From positions 186,001 through 250,000 of the forward strand of contig NZ_JACHYH010000002.1 of assembly GCF_014192715.1 (NCBI RefSeq): a stretch of DNA of 64,000 bases. Reading direction: 5' to 3'. Of this stretch, positions 39,008 through 49,835 are shown piece after piece. The notes beneath the pieces are model-generated. The model made no database searches. It saw only the letters and a program-made list of their open reading frames with translations, and was not told the DNA's origin. This stretch comes from Luteibacter sp. Sphag1AF. GTDB taxonomy: Bacteria > Pseudomonadota > Gammaproteobacteria > Xanthomonadales > Rhodanobacteraceae. The position numbers and the translations under genes are program-made. Numbering within the stretch: the stretch's first letter is position 1; the number at the start of each line of letters is the position of its first letter.

Positions 39008-39226
39008 ATGTTTGATCCTCAATCGTTCTTCGTTCGACTATTCTTAGGGCTGATTATTGCGCCAGCAATAGGAATTTTGCTCTTCGGGACGGCCCGACTC
39101 ATTGCCATGGCCATTGCTAAGTGGATGCCGGAATCAGCGTTGAAACGCCGCCTACTGACGGACACCGAGAGCGGACGACTGGCTTACAAGCCCAGAAGCT
39201 CCGGCCGCGACATCCGCAAGGGCTGA
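39008..39226 (+). CDS. Small membrane protein on the opposite strand
   Basis: 72 aa. One strong membrane segment (FLGLIIAPAIGILLFGTARLIAMAI) followed by a basic tail (SSGRDIRKG). The ATG at 39008 follows AGGAACACCC. It lies between two late genes but on the plus strand, and its 3' part overlaps the end of the ejection-protein gene. It might be expressed in the lysogen, for instance in exclusion. That is speculation; no family recognised. Confidence 0.5.
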   Translation: MFDPQSFFVRLFLGLIIAPAIGILLFGTARLIAMAIAKWMPESALKRRLLTDTESGRLAYKPRSSGRDIRKG

Positions 39227-41188
39227 GCGCTGCTTGGCTGTCATCCTCGCGATGATTGCCTGCGACTCAGGCGCCTGCGGGTTGGCGATTACGCCGGCCA
39301 GCTTAGACTTTATCGTGTCATTTGTTCCGAACATTTTATAAAGAGCGTCCAGCGGCCGCAGGACGGTCCCCAGTAGACCGCTGTCGGCAAGACCTGGCAA
39401 GCCCAGTCCGTTAGCAGCCTCTCCCAAAAGGTTCTGGCTGGCAAGGTTCTGGACAGTATTAGATCCTGCCGACTTTCCGACACTGTTAGCCACTTTGACG
39501 CGACTCAGATCACCCAGAAGGGACTGGATGCTTTCCTTCTGCTGTGGGCTAAGGATGGCGTCCGCTGAGGCATTCTTTTGCCCCGTAATCTTCGCTGCCA
39601 TCTGATCGAGACTGCCAACCGCGCGACCGAACGCGTCAGGCCGGATCACCTGATTACCTAGCGCGTCGATGTCTGCTGGATTGGCCGTGACGCGGCCAAG
39701 TAGGCCCTGAGCTAGCTCAAGCCGATTTACTGGAGCGCTACCCTGGGCGAACGACTGCCGTGCCTCACGGTACGCCGGGTTCTGCCGCTCCAATTCCCCG
39801 ACAAATTCCCGTTTGGCGCTGGCGATGGCGTTCTGTTCCGCCTTTCCGATACCCATCTGAGGGGCGACGTTAAGCGCATCGTCCAGAGCCATCTTGACGT
39901 AGTGCTGGCCCTGCAACGTGCTCATCGGATCACCGATGTCTATGCCTGCATTCGCGGCGATATTTTTCGCCTGTTTAATCGCCGACTGGATTACCGGGCG
40001 TTGAGCAAGCTCCTGCATTTTCCCGGACGGAGCGAGGATGCTTGATGCCTATTCTTGGGCAGCCTATTGAATTTGCTTCGGCATGCCAGACCCCGCCAGA
40101 AGACCGGCATCCGCTTTTCCTTGCACCAGCGTTGCTGCTGCGTTCTGCTCCCTGGCGAGTCGCTGCGAATTGAAGTCGGTAAAGGCCTGGCCATACTTGG
40201 CCTGCGCCAAGGTATCCCGAGCTGATTTAGCTGCGGCCACATCAGCTTCCGTGCCAGCCATCTGCTGAAGGAGGCCAAGACGTGATGCGTTGTTCCCGGC
40301 CTACTGCTCGGCGAACTGGCGAGCGATGGCCGGATCGCTATCCGAAACGGCTCGCCGAAGCTGGGCAATACCTGCGTCACCGGTCTGCTCTGCAAGGTCC
40401 GCGTTAACCCCCGGAACGGCACTGGGCGTCGCCCGTTTGGCGGCATCACCGCCGAACCGGCTTAGCGTGTTGGCAACAATCTGGTCCTGACCACCACCAA
40501 AGAATGGGGCTAGAAGACCTTTCGCGCCACGGATACCTGCCCCGATGACGTTGACAGCCCCTTGGCCAGCCACGCCAGCACCAGCACCAAGCAACGTGTT
40601 GCCTGCTCGGCTCAACTCCGTCTAGTCACCTGCCAGCGGCTGTAGCGCACCCAGAAGGCCGCCAGATGCCGCCGCACCACGGTAGCCAGCAGGAAGAATG
40701 CCGCCGCTTAGGCCCGCCCCCTTGAGCGCTGTGCCGCCAGCAACCGCCATCCCTGCCTAGCCCGCAATATTGCCTGCGATACCGGCTTTCGTGTGCATGA
40801 GGGCCGCATCTTGATCGTTCGTCTATTGCTGCTCTTGCTTCAGGCGGTCATAAATGCTCGCCGGATTGATCGCGTCAGGGATGGCGTCCTGCGATCCGAG
40901 GGAGTGTCGCTGAATAAAGGCTGGGACGGCGATTGCGGCCTGCTTAAGGCCCTGCCACGTATCCGCAACAGCCTTTCCCGCACCCGCACCGAAGTTCTGA
41001 GAGTCAGTGCCGAGACCGTTAGCCGGAGCATCATCCAGTCCCACTAGATGCCCTAGCCCAGCCTTCCTGTAGAAATCTGGCGCAGGAACATCGGCGTAGT
41101 ATTTTTGCCGGATAGCAGCCGCAAGCTTTCCGTCCGGAACATCGGCGTACTGGGGGTACTGCTGTCGAATGTCATCAAGTATCGTCAC
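39134..41188 (-). CDS. Large phage ejection/internal virion protein, seven in-frame TAG
   Basis: 684 codons. Start GTG overlaps the upstream stop (GTGA). Segments joined across TAG codons (40823, 40757, 40622, 40301, 40064, 40049, 39152) keep one frame. The N-terminus is LDDIRQQYPQYADVPDGKLA, typical for proteins injected with podovirus DNA. The middle is Ala/Gly-rich (AGAGVAGQGAVNVIGAGI) and the rest helical. The first base-level alternative end is the TAG at 39152. Reading it gives five more residues and TGA. The role is inferred from position after the capsid/adaptor block and composition. Confidence 0.78.
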
Positions 41189-42567
41189 AGGCCAAGTCCA
41201 AGCGGGTCTTTTGCGTTGAGGTCGATAGTTCCGCCACCCATCTAAGGCGCGGCAGCATGTCCGTCGCCACCAGCAAGTTTTGCAAAGGTTGCGGCTGCTT
41301 TAGGAGTGACTACCTAGAGGCTCTTGGACCCATAACCGAGGGACTAGTTGGCCTGATCTTGCATTGCGGCCAGCCGACTCTGAACAAGTTCAGCATATGT
41401 CCTTAGGGTGGCCTTCAATTGTTCTTTCGGTAACCCTGCGTCAAGGCTATGAGCAATCTCTTGCCGGTCGCCTAGAGCGCTTTGACCACCTGCGAACAAC
41501 TTCGCAGATTCATCGCCAACTGCTTTCGCTGCGGTGCCATAGGTACCTAGAGATGTAGCTCGGCCTGTGTTACCGAGGGAAGCGCTGATATTGTTCAGCT
41601 TATTCAGTGGGCCAAAATTGCTATTGTCGAGCTGGTCGAGTGCATCGTTTAGAGTACTCAGATGACCAGCGAGAGTATTCAGAGACTTCACCTGCTCGCC
41701 AAGCTTCCCCGAAGTGAATGCCTGGCGAGCTGCCGCACGCGACTTGTAGTTTCCAGCGTCAAGGGTTGGGTCTACCTGCTGTGCCACCTGCACGAGGCGT
41801 TGCCAGTTGGGGTCCATTGCCTGCTTGCCAGTCGGAACAGGATAGCGTCCGTCCACAATCGACTGCACGGTGGCCTTGTCAGCGGGAGACAGACTGTCGA
41901 ACGTAACCGGTGCGCCGCTGGCGGCACCGCCAATCCCCAGCTTTGCCCTAATGTCATCCTCGCTCGCCCCGTACTGCTTGAGAAGCGCAATCTGCTGGGC
42001 AAGAGCTGATGTCGCCGATTGCTGAGGGGCAAAGCGTCCTGCCGTGGCAATTGTCTTGTAACTGCCATCGGCCTGTTGTTCCTGTGTGAGGATGTTGCTC
42101 CCCTGCTCGATCTTTCGGATGTCGGGCGTATTCAAGTCACGCTGCGCTTTCTGCGACTGCAACCCCACCAACTGATTCCGCAATTCGTTTTGATGAAGCT
42201 CCATCGCTGCCTACGGGTCGAGCTGACTAAGTGCCGACTGATAGCCCGGCATATCAAATGTTCCGTCAGGCTTGGCGAACTTAAGGGCAAGGTCCTATAT
42301 CTGCTGGCGTCGCTGCATCTACTGCTGCTGATCCTGCATCTGCGCCTGCTTGAAGCGGTCCTGTATAAGCTGCTGACCGCCCTGCTGCACCGACTGAAGT
42401 CCTCCGAGAAGTCCACCTGCAAGAGCCTCGCCGGGGCTGACCTGCCGGGAATTGTTTGCAGCAAGTGCGGATAAGCCTGCTTGCAGAAGACCACCGCGCA
42501 CCAGTTGCTGCTTATCGGCTTCGCTCAGTCCTGGCTAGTCACCAACAATACCGTCATACCAAGCCAT
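41185..42567 (-). CDS. Phage ejection/internal virion protein, seven in-frame TAG
   Basis: 460 codons. TAG lies at 42535, 42319, 42295, 42211, 41344, 41314 and 41242, always in frame. The protein is helical and Gln-rich (GGLQSVQQGGQQLIQDRFKQ, then AQMQDQQQ immediately before a TAG). A later part resembles DNA-injection proteins (ALDQLDNSNFGPLNKLNNIS, RQEIAHSLDAGLPKEQLK). ATG overlaps the upstream TAA and the end TGA overlaps the next GTG. No TAA or TGA interrupts the frame. Confidence 0.8.
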
Positions 42568-42980
42568 TAGCGAAGCCCACCAAGAAGAGTCGGATAATTA
42601 GGAAGCACGTAGCCCGCAGGGGACTACTGAACTTGCCCAAGTTGGGCGACGGAGCTACGTCCTGGCAGCTGTGGCGTCTGGCCGGTGGCCTGAGTGGGTT
42701 TTGTCGCACCATAACTTGCGAGCAGCTTTTGCCAGTCCGTTCCAGGCTGGCTCTAGCCAGAACCGGGGAACTGATTCTGCTAAAGGGCCCACTGGCCTAT
42801 TTTGGAGAAGTCCAGGCCCTGAGTGACCGGCGCAGCATTGCCACCGCCAAGGATTTGCGAGTAGTCCATCCCCTGCGGCGATCCCGCATTCCCAATGCTC
42901 TAATACTGCTATGCGTTAGCCCCCGCCACAGCATTCTGATTGGGAGCCGATGTTCCGGAAAGAAAGTCAAAAGTACCCAT
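42567..42980 (-). CDS. Gln-rich phage structural protein, five TAG in 137 codons
   Basis: 137 codons with TAG at 42909, 42900, 42780, 42753 and 42624. Two contexts are A-TAG-QY-TAG-SIG and L-TAG-QNQFPGSG-TAG-SQ, that is, TAG stands inside glutamine-rich runs. True stop TAA overlaps the start of the next gene. This gene is invisible in standard-code annotation because no long frame survives. Function unknown. Position among ejection proteins suggests a virion component. Confidence 0.7.
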
Positions 42981-42989
42981 ATCTACGCC

Positions 42990-43931
42990 TTAAAGGTAGT
43001 AAGAGAGCGCGCCTGCGGCCGCTCCGATGGCCGTTCCCCATCCCGGATAAATCTGCGAGCCAGCCGCTGCACCTGCGCCCGCCGAGGCCAGCGCACCGCC
43101 TGCCGTCTTGGGCCTGTATGCGGGGTTTGCTCCCGTCGTGGCCGTGCTCTGAAAGGACCCGGAGGTAGAGTTCAGGGCGTTTCCGTAGTTGGCCAGACGC
43201 TGCTGATCGTAACCGTAGTTTTTCTGATACCAGTCGTTGTAAGCCTGGTCGATATTTCCCTGGTTGTAGTCCTGCTGCAACTGGCCAAGCCCTGCATACG
43301 AATTAAGATACTGGTTCTGCAAGGCGCCCGTGCCAGTGATGGCGTTAGAAGCGTTGAGGATGGTCCCTGCGTTCTGCTGTGCGGCGGCAAGCTGATTTTG
43401 GAAACCCTGCTGCCACCTGTCGGCCTGAGCGTTGTAGTCCTGATAGCGCAGATTGCTTGTGTTGTCTGAAAGGCTCTTCGCCAAAGTCTGCTGACTGGCA
43501 TCCTGAGCCTGTTGCATCGCAGATCCACCGAATGCACCGCCCTATGCGAACTGCGTAGGAAGTCCCACGCCAGCCCCGCGTAGGTATGAGTCGGTGATGT
43601 CGCGATTCGAGTTACTCACTACCTGATCGATATACTGGTTCGGGCCAGCATATGGGCTCTGCTGAGCATTCACGCTCTGGCCGCCATTCAGTAGGTTCTG
43701 GAGAGCAACGTTCTACGACTGGTTGCCTTGCGCACCCATCCGGGCAATCTGAAGCGCATAGTTCTAGTCGGCCGTGGGTGCCGCCGTGAGGTCGCCAGAA
43801 TAAGACTGATACGGCTTAGCGTTTACTGCGTTCGTCTGATTGAAGAAGGACGTATAAGCATTCGACAGCCATGCTGGAAGCTCTGTCTTCGTGGTCGTGG
43901 TCGTGTTGCTCGGGGTTCCGCCGCCGCCCAT
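42990..43931 (-). CDS. Phage internal virion/tail protein, three in-frame TAG
   Basis: 313 codons with TAG at 43764, 43713 and 43542. The N-terminus (GGGGTPSNTTTTTKTELPAW) and the Gln/Asn-rich middle (AGLGQLQQDYNQGNIDQAYN) are typical of podovirus ejection proteins. The C-terminal 30 residues are Gly/Ala-rich and hydrophobic (GGALASAGAGAAAGSQIYPG), suited to membrane interaction during DNA injection. True stop TAA. Confidence 0.75.
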
Positions 43932-43932
43932 A

Positions 43933-44367
43933 TCAATTCACCTCATACCATGTGTGCAATTTAGTGGCGTACCGTTCCGGCCACTTGTCTTGCGGTGTGC
44001 AGAAAACAAGCCTCTCGTAAGGCGAGTTAGCCAGAACCATCTTCGCAATCTCGATGCCATAGTGCCCCGTGGATGGCTCCTTTGTGTAGCCGAGCCACAG
44101 ATTCAGGGCCGGAGGCATAAACGGAAAGTGGTGAGGGGCAAGGACCGCAAAACCTGCGTACTCGTGCCCACCTTTCGTCACCATATACATGGCAGCGTGG
44201 CCCGACGCGATAGCGTGAAAAACATCCTCCGGGATGAATGGCTCATGGTTCGTGGAAATGATTTCCTCAATCCCCGGCCGAACAATGGGCCAGACCTGCC
44301 GAATGTCATGGACATGACTGAAGTGCATTACGCCATCAGCCGTTACACCATTAATCAAGTCGTTCAT
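43933..44367 (-). CDS. GNAT-like protein in the virion block
   Basis: 144 aa, no in-frame TAG, stop TGA. Segments GHAAMYMVTKGGHEYAGFAV and LNLWLGYTKEPSTGHYGIE suggest an N-acetyltransferase-like fold, though the acetyl-CoA loop is not clear. Similar small proteins sit next to ejection proteins in P22/BPP-1-like phages. The start overlaps the upstream stop (TGATG). The call is tentative. Confidence 0.55.
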   Translation of the reverse strand: MNDLINGVTADGVMHFSHVHDIRQVWPIVRPGIEEIISTNHEPFIPEDVFHAIASGHAAMYMVTKGGHEYAGFAVLAPHHFPFMPPALNLWLGYTKEPSTGHYGIEIAKMVLANSPYERLVFCTPQDKWPERYATKLHTWYEVN

Positions 44368-44672
44368 CAGTTGCCCGTCAGTGTTCTAACCTGAACCCAT
44401 GTGCCCGGCGTGCCTGCCGCCACGCACTGCCAGCCGTGCACGATATATTTCGCACCTGCTGAGCCAGCTTCGACAGGCGCGGAATTTCGCACGAAGTCAC
44501 CCAGCGCGTTCTGCCCCTGAGTTGGAATGGTAGCCTGCGCGTTGTACACAGCCGCCGTTCGTCCCTCCGTCAGTAGATTGACCTACGTGGCGATATTTCG
44601 GAACAGATCAGACAGCCTTAGAACGAGCTGCTGGGAGTCCGATGGAAGGGTGGGATTTACCTAAAGTTTCAT
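44367..44672 (-). CDS. Small phage protein, TAG at codons 4 and 30
   Basis: 101 codons. It opens MKL-TAG-VNPTLPSDSQQLVL and continues NIAT-TAG-VNLLTEGRTAAV, both TAG in frame (44661, 44583). The C-terminal part (HGWQCVAAGTPGTWVQVR) resembles short phage tail/adaptor proteins. The ATG overlaps the upstream TGA, and the end overlaps the next ATG. No specific role can be assigned. Confidence 0.65.
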
Positions 44673-46123
44673 TCGGGAGTTGTTGCCTTCAAGTCTGGCG
44701 TATACCCATCAAGAGATACCGTGCTCGGCCAGTCAATGCGAACACGATGCCACCGGGCTACGCGGAGAAAATCGAAGCGCTGCCTTGCCTAGGCAATCGT
44801 TGAGTCCTGAATCGGCGTTGATCCAAGGTCATAACGGTAGAGATTGGTCGCCTAAGCCGATGGCGGCGTGATCCGGTAGCGCGGCGTCACCCTTTTGAGC
44901 AGGGAGTAATTCGTCTCATCGCCAATATCGCCCGTCACGATGTACGAGGGGCCAGGGACGCCAGTCAAACTATAAAGCTTGTGATCCGTCGAAATAACGC
45001 CAGGGACAGTGTTGTCCGCGATCCAGAATGGCGAGTCGTAGGCAATATTCGGGAGATTGTCATACGTGCTGTACAGCGACCCAAGGCCGTCATAGGTAAC
45101 CGTGCCAGAAGAGTACTGGATCACAGCCTCGATGGATCGGGAAAACTTACCCCACTTGTTTGTACGGATATTGTACACCACGCACATATCGCACACTCCG
45201 GTGCTGGCCGTGCTTGGGAAGTACCAGTAGACCAGGTCACGCGTCAGGTCCGCACCTCCCCTGATATTGGCACGCTGCTGGCCGTTTAGGTTAGTGAAGA
45301 ACCACTCTCGGACGGGAGCGCCGATAGATCTAGGCACTGTGCCGTCATAGACAAAGAAGTCATTCGGTCCAACGAAGAAATGGCTCGCAGCTACAACAAC
45401 GACAGCCTCCTACCCGGAACAGCCGATATCGCCCGGGATGCGTTGCCACTGCCAGATCAGCGGGGGGCCGACATACTGCCCTCGATACATGGACTTTTCT
45501 TTGTAGGCAACGACATCCGCCCCGAATTCACGCGCCGCAGTGATTGGACCAGGAGAGTCAACGATTCTGGCGTTTGCAGCTTGAGAGCCAAGCGTGGGCG
45601 TCCATGCAGTCTGGTCAAAAAGGTTGGAACACCACCATCCATCCGGCTGATCGCCGTAACTTCCCGTTTGATCTGACCAGTTGAACGCAAGTACGAAGTT
45701 GGACGCCGAGCACACGATAGATGCTGCGGGAGCCGTTGGAATATCAGAAAAGGCCCCCGATGGAGCCGCCTGCTAGATTCTCTGGGCACGATTCGTCGCG
45801 ATGATGTTGCTTCCAAACATCGTGAATCGCCATGGTGAAAGGCCCGTGTATGCACCTGAGCGACTACGATCCACCCATGCACCACCGGCGATGTCATAAA
45901 GCTTGGCCTGGGTGCCCGCAACAATCCGTTTTGTTCCGTCGAGCAAGGTTCCCACATAAGCGCCCTTGCATGCGCTGTCTAATGGACTAAACCCGGCATC
46001 CACCAGGCTATTCCCGGACGAAAATCCCTTCGTGGTAGGGATGATGTTATCGCAGTCCATCAAAACGCCAGGCGTTGATGGGTCTAGGTCCGGACCAAAC
46101 CCAATGAGCTAGATTGAACTCAT
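44669..46123 (-). CDS. Phage head-tail stabilisation protein (gp10-like), five in-frame TAG
   Basis: 484 codons. TAG at codons 5, 117, 238, 424 and 445 (46109, 45773, 45410, 44852, 44789). It begins MSSI-TAG-LIGFGPDLDPSTPGVL, and the body (TKRIVAGTQAKLYDIAGG, RFTMFGSNIIATNRAQRI) resembles P22 gp10-like packaged-DNA stabilisation or tail-tube proteins with repeated beta strands. All pieces fall in one frame, and the true stop is TGA. ATG overlaps the upstream TGA. Confidence 0.82.
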
Positions 46124-46725
46124 GGGTTCACCGCCGTTGCAGGACGCATACGGGCGTTGCGAAGACGAGCCATCCTATCTGCCTTCTCAAGGGCTGCCAC
46201 AGCATTGCTGTATCCCGTTCCCCATACAGGCGTACGAGGATCATCCTGAAGATAGACGCTTGCCTCAAGAAGTGCTGCATACAGGTAGATCTGTGGTTGC
46301 GCGAGGATAAGCCAGTTCTGGGGAGTCGCATCCGAAAGAGATGGGATCTTTGCGAAGTAGTGCAGTGTGTAGGCTTCTGTGCCCTAACCACCGAATGTCT
46401 GTATGGCCGTTGACCCAACACGGAAATTGCGCGGCACACTTCCGAAGGTTCGGTTATACGATTCTGTAATCGACTGCGGCTCAAGTGAAAATTCAACGCC
46501 ACCCATCTGAATTATCAGCGACCGTGCTTCCGCGAAATCCTATGGAAGCGTGGCCTGATAGTTTGCCAGCACGCCAGAGAGGGCCGCATCCATCTGGCGG
46601 ACACGAATCTCTGCTGAGATCCTTGCCTCAGCAAGCTGGATGAAGTCAGGGATGCGAGCCGCCAAGTCAGCACGCGAAAGCCAAGCCGCCACCGCCGCCT
46701 GTAACGTGCTGTAGTCATTAATCAT
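46120..46725 (-). CDS. Phage head-tail adaptor protein, two in-frame TAG
   Basis: 201 codons with TAG at 46540 (codon 62, QATLP-TAG-DFAEAR) and 46384 (codon 114). The N-terminus INDYSTLQAAVAAWLSRADL and IQLAEARISAEIRVRQMDA are typical of the P22 gp4-like/adaptor family next to capsid genes. The C-terminal part (LHYFAKIPSLSDATPQNWL) is also adaptor-like. Ends TGA, overlaps both neighbours by 4 and 1 bp. Confidence 0.8.
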
Positions 46726-47003
46726 TAGACGCGCCCCTTCCAGATGCGAAAGTCAGCGTTATCGGGATCGTTCAGGAGGTTTTTCAGGTGCTGGGGATCT
46801 TGCCAGAACTGGTCGTAGGTGATGCCGCGCTTGTTCATGTAGGCATAGACATGAAAGTCGTGAACCTCCATAGCCAGCTTCATATCCTTGGTCCCTACGT
46901 CACCAGCACTGCTCATCGCCTTGGCTTTGTCGGCAAGGGACGTCAGGTCGGCCGTGTAGGCAACCGTCATCTTGTCATCGTCAAGGACAACCTGTGTGCG
47001 CAT
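46725..47003 (-). CDS. Hypothetical phage protein
   Basis: 92 aa, no TAG, stop TAA overlapping the next ATG. Helical, with KLAMEVHDFHVYAYMNKRG and FWQDPQHLKNLL. It lies between the capsid decoration-type gene and the adaptor. Not recognised. The start ATG is directly overlapped by the upstream TGA. Confidence 0.7.
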   Translation of the reverse strand: MRTQVVLDDDKMTVAYTADLTSLADKAKAMSSAGDVGTKDMKLAMEVHDFHVYAYMNKRGITYDQFWQDPQHLKNLLNDPDNADFRIWKGRV

Positions 47004-47308
47004 CAGACGTCCAAGGGAGAAATGTGGACAGTTCCCGTCGCCGAATCCTGAATAACGGCGAAGTACGGCATGTTGATTGTGCGGAAACGATAGATGCCTG
47101 CGGGCTACAGAAGCCAGTCGGTAGCAACTGCGGTAGGTGCCGCCGTAGCACTGAAGCGAATGTGCGCAGCCTGAGTGGCCGTGACGTACACGTAGTCAGG
47201 AGGAAGTCCGTCCGACCCAAGAGGAAGCGAGCCGCTGACCGATGTTGCACCCGTCGTCGTATTGCTGCCCGTCTTGGTGACAGCGTAGGTATTAGTGATG
47301 AATTCCAT
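47003..47308 (-). CDS. Small capsid-adjacent phage protein, one TAG
   Basis: 101 codons with TAG at 47105 (codon 68, ATDWLL-TAG-PAGIYRF). Beta-rich, with SVSGSLPLGSDGLPPDYVYV and FAVIQDSATGTVHISPL. It directly follows the major capsid gene, where decoration or stabilising proteins usually lie. Ends TGA. Confidence 0.7.
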
Positions 47309-47355
47309 GATTTCCCCAAGTCGGGAGGGGCCCGAAGGCCCCTCCCTGTGGTGAA

Positions 47356-48303
47356 TTAGCTCAGGTCAGCGACCAGTGCCGAAGCCGCCTCATTCGAGGC
47401 CTGCAACGCGTACTCACAAACCATCGCGTACTTGTAGCCGTCGCCCGTCTGGCCGAGGTCAAGATCCTGCATCCAGCGGCCCTTAAGGGGGCGCAGCTTC
47501 CAGTGCGACATATCCGCAAGGAACGCGAAGTTGCCGATGGTGCCGGTACGAATGGGGACGATCTTGATGGGACCGAATTCCGACACGTACACCTGGAACG
47601 AGGCATGGATCTTGTTACTGTCAGCCTCTTCAAAGCGCGTCGTGCCACCATTGAATGCCGAGGTAAGCACCTTGTCCGAAGGCCGAACAAACAGCGTGTC
47701 AGGCGAGCCGCCCTGCGTAAACGCATTCTGCATCGCCGTCTTCAGCATCGCCTCGGTAAACGTGCGATTCGTACCCGCCACTGGAGCCGTATTGGTGGCC
47801 AGAACCGGAGCAGCACCGCCCGCGCCGAACTAGACGTTAGTGGCGACCCAGCCACGCACGCCACGCGTCTGACGCGCGACCGTGGCCGAGCCAGCGTTAA
47901 AGGTCGTGTTCTGGAGCAGCGCGTACTCAATGTCCTTCTTGAGTTCCTTGCCCTGCTTCAGCTTCTGGTAGTTGATCTCATTCGGTCGGCCAGCCGACTT
48001 GATAGCCTGCTGGGTGTTGGAGATGATGAACTGAATTCGGCTGATCTGGGTGTAGTTGCCGATACGTGCGGTCGGGTTGACGGCCGCGAAGGTAGATACG
48101 TCGTCACCTTCGACCTGTGCGTTTGCACCTGCCGTACGGAGCGCATCGGTCTGCCATTCCGTGTAAGTGTTTTCGGCGGTCTCCTTGGCGAGGCCAGAGA
48201 GGAAGGGTGTTTCGGCGGGGCTGATGTTGTCGATCAGGTCGCTCAGGTCTTCACGATTGCCTTTCGCCTGGTAGGACTAAAAGGTAGTTGCCGGTGCTGC
48301 CAT
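47356..48303 (-). CDS. Major capsid protein (DUF5309/SU10-like), two in-frame TAG
   Basis: 315 codons with TAG at codons 9 and 158 (48277, 47830). The N-terminus reads AAPATTF-TAG-SYQAKGNREDLSDLID, then NISPAETPFLSGLAKETAEN, a strong match in pattern to the DUF5309 major capsid family. The second TAG follows RGWVATNV and precedes FGAGGAAP. The C-terminus with HWKLRPLKGRWMQDLDLGQT is also characteristic. Ends TAA. HK97-fold assembly is expected with the upstream scaffold. Confidence 0.9.
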
Positions 48304-48308
48304 GGTAG

Positions 48309-49322
48309 TTAATTCCTATCTCGTGCATTGAGGGCGGCGAGTGCGTCCTCCAATGAGCCCGTGCGCTTCAGCTTCTGAAATGCCTGCTTGGCTGACTGGT
48401 TAGTAGGTGCATCGCCAGACTGTGCCGTAGCCTTAACGGGCTTTACCGGGGCAACCGGAGCCTGCGTTTTCTTGGCCTTGGCTTGCTGTAGTTGGTCGAA
48501 AAGCGCGGCCTTGCGGGCCACCACAATCGCGCGAGGATCGTAGACGGCGTTGATTTCGTCGTCCTGATAGCCCGCGCCACGCAGAACACCCGCGACCATA
48601 GCGGCCTCTTGCGCCTGCTTATTGTGATCCCTCCACTCCGGGATGAGATTCAGGAGCTGTTCCTGTTTCTCGGCCACGAATTCAGGCGAAGGGGGCTGAT
48701 TTGCTGCTGTGACTTGCGACTTCTGAAATTCATCAGCCGCCCGGAAGGCCTCAAACAAGCGACCCTGCTTTTCATCGAAGCGAGCCCTTGCCTGGATATA
48801 AGCCACCGGATCAGTTTCCAGCAACTGCGACAACTCGGCTTTGTCCCCTACGAGTTCCTGTGCCAAAAGGTTGACCATCGAATGCAATCGGTTGGCCGTC
48901 TATGACAGCTCCTATGCCTTCGCGGTAGCAGCCTCATGGAACTGGGCTTTCTCTTGTGCGTGACTTGCCGTCTTCTGGCGGTAATCCGCCTCCCGCGAGT
49001 ATCCCGCGAGCAGTTCCGACTGCGTTACATTCAGAACCTTTCCCTGCACCTTGACCTGATAGACAGGCTCTTCAGGCTCAGCTTCGGGATCAGCCTCGGG
49101 CTGTTCCTCCGGATCAGGTTCGGTTTCCGCCTCGTCGCCACCCTCGCTTTCGTCCTGCGACTTATCCTCCAATGTCTTCGCAGCGTCGTCCTCGTGGCCT
49201 TCTGGTTGGCCCTATTCGGGCTCATCCGGCTACTCGTTCAGTCGTGCGAATGCTTCATCAAGGCTAAGGCCGCTCGCCGCGTCGCTTGCGGTGGACGAGA
49301 GTTCCGTTTCCGGTTGACTCAT
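48309..49322 (-). CDS. Scaffolding protein, four in-frame TAG
   Basis: 337 codons, TAG at 49230, 49212, 48912 and 48900 (codons 31, 37, 137, 141). It is very acidic at the N-terminus (EGGDEAETEPDPEEQPEADP), helical in the middle (YRQKTASHAQEKAQFHEA, LLETDPVAYIQARARFDE), and ends with AFQKLKRTGSLEDALAALNA. This composition and the place directly before the capsid gene are typical for scaffolds. Ends TAA. Confidence 0.83.
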
Positions 49323-49371
49323 GTGGTACTCCAGTTTGATTGATGCCCGTTGTGGGCGTTATTGAAACGCG

Positions 49372-49536
49372 TTAACTCCAAGGGTGCTCGTCCCCGATCC
49401 ATGTCCCGTCACTCAGTCGGACGGCGAAATGGGAGCCCTTCTTTACCTATACCCCGCAGGAGATGTGCGGCCAGTTCGATGAGTGCGGGTCAAAAGTAAC
49501 GTAAGCCCGCACGGGCCGGTTCCCCTCATCTATCAA
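49372..49536 (-). CDS. Small phage protein, one TAG
   Basis: 54 codons, probable TTG start overlapping the upstream TGA. TAG at 49447 lies between HISCGV and VKKGSHFAVRL. The C-terminus is DGTWIGDEHPWS and the stop is TAA. The longer upstream Met would overlap the neighbour by 140 bp, so I prefer the short form. Not recognised. Confidence 0.5.
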
Positions 49537-49835
49537 GTAGGTAAGTCGTTCTGAGAGTTCAGCCCAATCGCCCGGGAAGCCTTCCGCACGAGGAACTGTC
49601 TGGCCACCTGTCCCGTCTGCGCGACCGACTGAAGTTGCGTCTTTACCATGCCTAGCGCCTTTAGCATGCGCCATATGTTCTCCCTCTCATCGTTGTCTTT
49701 ATAGGATGTGGCCTCCCACCGCTTTCGGAGATTGTCCTCCACCGCATCAAAGCACTCTTGGTACAACTCGTCTTTCAGCAGCTGGTCGGCCCTGTCGCCA
49801 CGCGAACCGAGCTTCATTGCCATCTGGTCGTCCAT
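49533..49835 (-). CDS. Small helical phage protein downstream of portal
   Basis: 100 aa, no TAG, stop TGA. Charged helices (LLKDELYQECFDAVEDNLRK, ENIWRMLKALGMVKTQL). Start ATG overlaps the portal stop (TGATG). Small genes of this type often follow the portal in P22-like phages. Function unknown. Confidence 0.75.
   Translation of the reverse strand: MDDQMAMKLGSRGDRADQLLKDELYQECFDAVEDNLRKRWEATSYKDNDERENIWRMLKALGMVKTQLQSVAQTGQVARQFLVRKASRAIGLNSQNDLPT

Noticed and set aside
41662-43469. Plus-strand open frames in the phage block (for example 42456-43469, 47503-48312, 51086-52099)
   Set aside because: They are antisense to genes that become complete when TAG is read. They lack known domains and ribosome-binding sites.
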